This document shows positions 4,260-6,440 of a stretch of DNA of 6,440 nt, piece after piece (within the stretch, counting starts at the first letter, position 1; every line of letters begins with the position of its first letter). The notes under the pieces were generated by a model, which was not told where the DNA came from, did not search any database, and saw only the letters and a list, made by a program, of their open reading frames with translations. The translations under genes were made by a program, and so were the position numbers. This DNA comes from an uncultured Methylococcaceae bacterium (GTDB lineage: Bacteria; Pseudomonadota; Gammaproteobacteria; Methylococcales; Methylomonadaceae): positions 1 to 6,440 of the forward strand of contig CAIVAH010000111.1 of assembly GCA_903903765.1 (NCBI GenBank), read 5' to 3'.

Positions 4260-5714
4260 TTAATCATCATTATTCTCAGTTTCATCAACAGGATGAAAAT
4301 ACCTTAAAGATTTTGACCAGGCAATTGCAGCAATCTTACGACCTAGTTTTCGGCTTTCTAAATCACCATCTTTAAAGTGGATGCCCCCATATCTTCTAGA
4401 AATTCCTGCCTCATTTGCGGCGTCAGTAAAAGTATTCCAGCTAAGTGTAATGGGTTTATGAGGTACTATTCCAGGTTCAACCTCAGACGAGCCAGCAGGT
4501 ATAGTCACCTCATTATTAAACTGATCACTGCCAGTAAAAAGTCTTAGTGTTTCAGCTGCAGAAGCACTAAAAGCGCTATGACCTGATACATATTCTGCAA
4601 AGGGTGGGGTAAGCGCATTGCTAGGTTGATAAGGAGACCAGTCTTCTCCTTTCACTAAGCCATTCCATGATTCAATTGACAATCCTTTGTAAAGAAAGCG
4701 AATCGCTGAAATGGGCCTAACATAATCGAAATATCTCTTAGCATCCCAAACCGAAATGCCAGCATCAAACATTGCGTTAGTCATCGCAAAAAACATCTTC
4801 ACGTCTTGGTTTAGATTATGATGATGACTATTAGAAACATATTTTGCAAATAATATCCAATGACCAGGAGGTGTTACCGAATTTGGGCCATTTGCCCAAT
4901 ATTCAGCAATTATTTTTTGTTTGTCTGAAAGATTAGCGGTGATATCAATAATTTCTGCAGCTTGTTTTTCATACCTTGCTGTATTCAACGCATAATCTGC
5001 AGGCAACAGTAAGGTGTCTCTAAGTTGATCACCTGAAGATAGCGCGTAAGGCGTAACTAATCCCCAGTGTGGTGTAAGAAAGATTTGTCCGAGTAAGGGT
5101 TGCCAATGATTTGGGTCAAGTAATTGACTTATTGTATTGATAGGTTGGTAACAAGTGTAATCACTATAGGGAATTGTTGCGTCCACAGTACATTGTTTCG
5201 AAACTTCATCACCTAGTTGGTTAGAACCATCATGATGACGAAAATTTAATACTGCTGTTGCAGTAACATGTCCAATGCCTGCAGGCGTTGATGTATCCGT
5301 CGAACTATTGTTAGGGTCAAAACCTAAGGACGTTAATAAATCATTAAAAATTGTTTGCTGAGCAACATTTGGAAATAAGTCTGTTAAACAAGTATGAGCC
5401 GCATAACTCATGGCTTCTATTTTGTTTTGATTAGTTCTTTCAGAGATAGGTTGACGTAGTTTATTAGTTAGTTGGGTGCCATTTGCATGTTTAGAATATG
5501 GGGCCCATGCATCGTACATACAGGTATTTGTAATAGCTAATGCTCTTGCGGTTTTAGTGGGTGCAAAGTTTGTTGCTTTAACAGCTTCAATAGCGGCATC
5601 ATTCCATTGAGTTACTATAGATTGGGCAACTGCATTAGATACAAGTATCAATGAAGCCCCAAGTAACAAGGAGCTGAATATTAGCTTTGTCGTATTGCTA
5701 GAACATGGTTTCAT
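4260..5714 (-). CDS. Secreted vanadium-dependent haloperoxidase (PAP2 superfamily)
   Basis: This 484-residue protein starts with a Sec signal peptide (hydrophobic 11-26, cleavage after AVA at 30), so the enzyme is periplasmic or secreted. Its C-terminal half holds the full vanadate/phosphate site of the vanadium haloperoxidase and type-2 acid phosphatase superfamily: K326 and R333 in KRYFDYVRP, S377-G378-H379 in YVSGHSAF, and R440 with H446 in SRRYGGIHF, spaced exactly as in fungal vanadium chloroperoxidase. W323, three before the Lys, and F372, five before the SGH serine, also fit the Trp and Phe I recall from that enzyme's halide pocket. Holo-enzymes of this family oxidise halides with peroxide to hypohalous acid; phosphatase activity is the alternative. 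The N-terminal half is the first helical bundle of the family. Four mature cysteines (65, 109, 175, 188) could form disulfides. No good Shine-Dalgarno precedes the ATG, and the promoter is not clear. Confidence 0.87.
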   Translation of the reverse strand: MKPCSSNTTKLIFSSLLLGASLILVSNAVAQSIVTQWNDAAIEAVKATNFAPTKTARALAITNTCMYDAWAPYSKHANGTQLTNKLRQPISERTNQNKIEAMSYAAHTCLTDLFPNVAQQTIFNDLLTSLGFDPNNSSTDTSTPAGIGHVTATAVLNFRHHDGSNQLGDEVSKQCTVDATIPYSDYTCYQPINTISQLLDPNHWQPLLGQIFLTPHWGLVTPYALSSGDQLRDTLLLPADYALNTARYEKQAAEIIDITANLSDKQKIIAEYWANGPNSVTPPGHWILFAKYVSNSHHHNLNQDVKMFFAMTNAMFDAGISVWDAKRYFDYVRPISAIRFLYKGLSIESWNGLVKGEDWSPYQPSNALTPPFAEYVSGHSAFSASAAETLRLFTGSDQFNNEVTIPAGSSEVEPGIVPHKPITLSWNTFTDAANEAGISRRYGGIHFKDGDLESRKLGRKIAAIAWSKSLRYFHPVDETENNDD

Positions 5715-5904
5715 AAAAAAGCCCAGTTAATATTTTTCCTTAGATTCTATATGAAAATTAAGTTTAAATGTAGTATTTTTGTTAAAAAATTTTATATTTT
5801 CATTTCAATGCTGTAGTGATAGGTGTTCAGAAAGGTATAAAAATGGCTACTTATTCTAAGTAAATATTATATTCTTGAATTTTATTTAAGAGAGATGAAT
5901 GGCA

Positions 5905-6440
5905 TTAATGTTGTATTTTTAAAAAAGATAAGCTTATTTGTTCGCTTAATTGGCTTAACAATTGACTTTGTGCTTGCGCGGCATGTTGGTATGATTTATC
6001 AGTTAACAGTTGTTCAATTTTAGCTTGGCCATTGTTAATAATAGTATGACTCTTTTCTTCCATGATCGCCCAGTTTGCTTCAAGGAATACTGATTTGTTT
6101 AGGTCAATATCAAAGCGACTAATGTCAACTATGACTCGATAATCAACGTCTCCATACACTGCCCATGGATAGGTTCTTACTATAGAGTTTGGTTGTAAGA
6201 TGGTCATATTCTTTTTTAAAACAGCGAGAACATTGTCTTTTAACGGCGCTGCCCAGTGATCGAATTCAGCCACTTCAATTGTACTATCTTCAGTATGGGT
6301 TACTATCTGTTTACGATCTAGTAAACTTGGTAATGAAAGAGGGCCTAGGCCAACAACATATTTGAGTGTATTAATCGAACTTAATATTTTGGGTGGTTTA
6401 CTTTGAGATTCCAGCGTATAAAAATGCGTATTTGGTGTTG
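5905..6440 (-). CDS. PqiC/YmbA-type ABC transport auxiliary lipoprotein, 3' part
   Basis: The frame runs off the right edge of the window, so about 177 C-terminal residues are present. They match the ABC-type transport auxiliary domain of PqiC (YmbA), an outer-membrane lipoprotein that partners the MCE protein PqiB in moving lipids across the envelope. Visible are TPNTHFYTLES near the N-terminus, VVGLGPLSLPSLLDRKQIV, then the hallmark VAEFDHWAAPLKDNV, the YPWAVYGDVDYRVIVDISRFD strands and a helical C-terminus rich in Gln and Ser. The GTG at 6273 is an internal valine codon, not a start: homology continues upstream without a stop. The signal peptide and lipobox cysteine should lie just outside the window, and genes for an MCE protein and ABC subunits are expected beyond them. 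It ends 190 bases before the haloperoxidase start; only weak AT hairpins lie between. Confidence 0.85.
   Translation of the reverse strand, partial: TPNTHFYTLESQSKPPKILSSINTLKYVVGLGPLSLPSLLDRKQIVTHTEDSTIEVAEFDHWAAPLKDNVLAVLKKNMTILQPNSIVRTYPWAVYGDVDYRVIVDISRFDIDLNKSVFLEANWAIMEEKSHTIINNGQAKIEQLLTDKSYQHAAQAQSQLLSQLSEQISLSFLKIQH

Noticed and set aside
5848..5890. Small inverted repeats TACTTA/TAAGTA and CTTGAAT/ATTTAAG between the PqiC-type and haloperoxidase genes
   Set aside because: Six- to seven-bp AT stems without a T-run on either strand; not convincing as terminators or operators.

Overview
The window is AT-rich bacterial DNA. Its best-recognised genes (a CysJ C-terminus, an NlpE-type protein, an SmbP-type protein, a MEKHLA-domain protein and a PqiC-type lipoprotein) point to a Gram-negative proteobacterium. 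A gammaproteobacterium is most likely, perhaps a methylotroph- or methanotroph-like one, since SmbP and MEKHLA proteins are, as I recall, frequent there. That taxonomic guess is inference; there is no rRNA or other marker gene.

Layout. Positions 1-438 (+) are the 3' end of cysJ, followed by two consecutive hairpin terminators. From about 530 to 1001 is very AT-rich DNA with no convincing gene. It leads to a 94-codon fragment of an IS630-family transposase (1002-1286, +) that keeps only the DNA-binding part, flanked by a pair of imperfect direct repeats. A bidirectional terminator (1352-1386) separates it from a minus-strand NlpE-like periplasmic protein (1406-1939). Then come a minus-strand small membrane protein made of two tandem copies of a 44-residue unit (2077-2421), a plus-strand SmbP-like exported protein (2615-2950), and a 50-codon tail-anchored membrane protein with a near-perfect Shine-Dalgarno (3229-3381, +). 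The interval 3382-3716 holds back-to-back terminators and, on the minus strand, a promoter-hairpins-terminator arrangement that looks like an undescribed small RNA. On the minus strand follow a MEKHLA-domain protein (3717-4181), a secreted vanadium-dependent haloperoxidase-type enzyme (4260-5714) and the 3' part of a PqiC-type ABC transport auxiliary lipoprotein (5905-6440, cut by the window edge).

How the parts may work together. The NlpE-like and SmbP-like genes both belong to families tied to copper or metal handling at the cell envelope; with the two small membrane proteins between and beside them, they make a plausible envelope/metal-stress neighbourhood, although each seems to have its own promoter or terminator. 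The haloperoxidase and MEKHLA genes run in the same direction 78 bases apart with no visible terminator between them, so they may be co-transcribed. The haloperoxidase keeps every vanadate-binding residue, plus the Trp and Phe found at the chloroperoxidase active site. The items most worth a second look are the small-RNA candidate at 3444-3618, the internally duplicated membrane protein and the tail-anchored microprotein.
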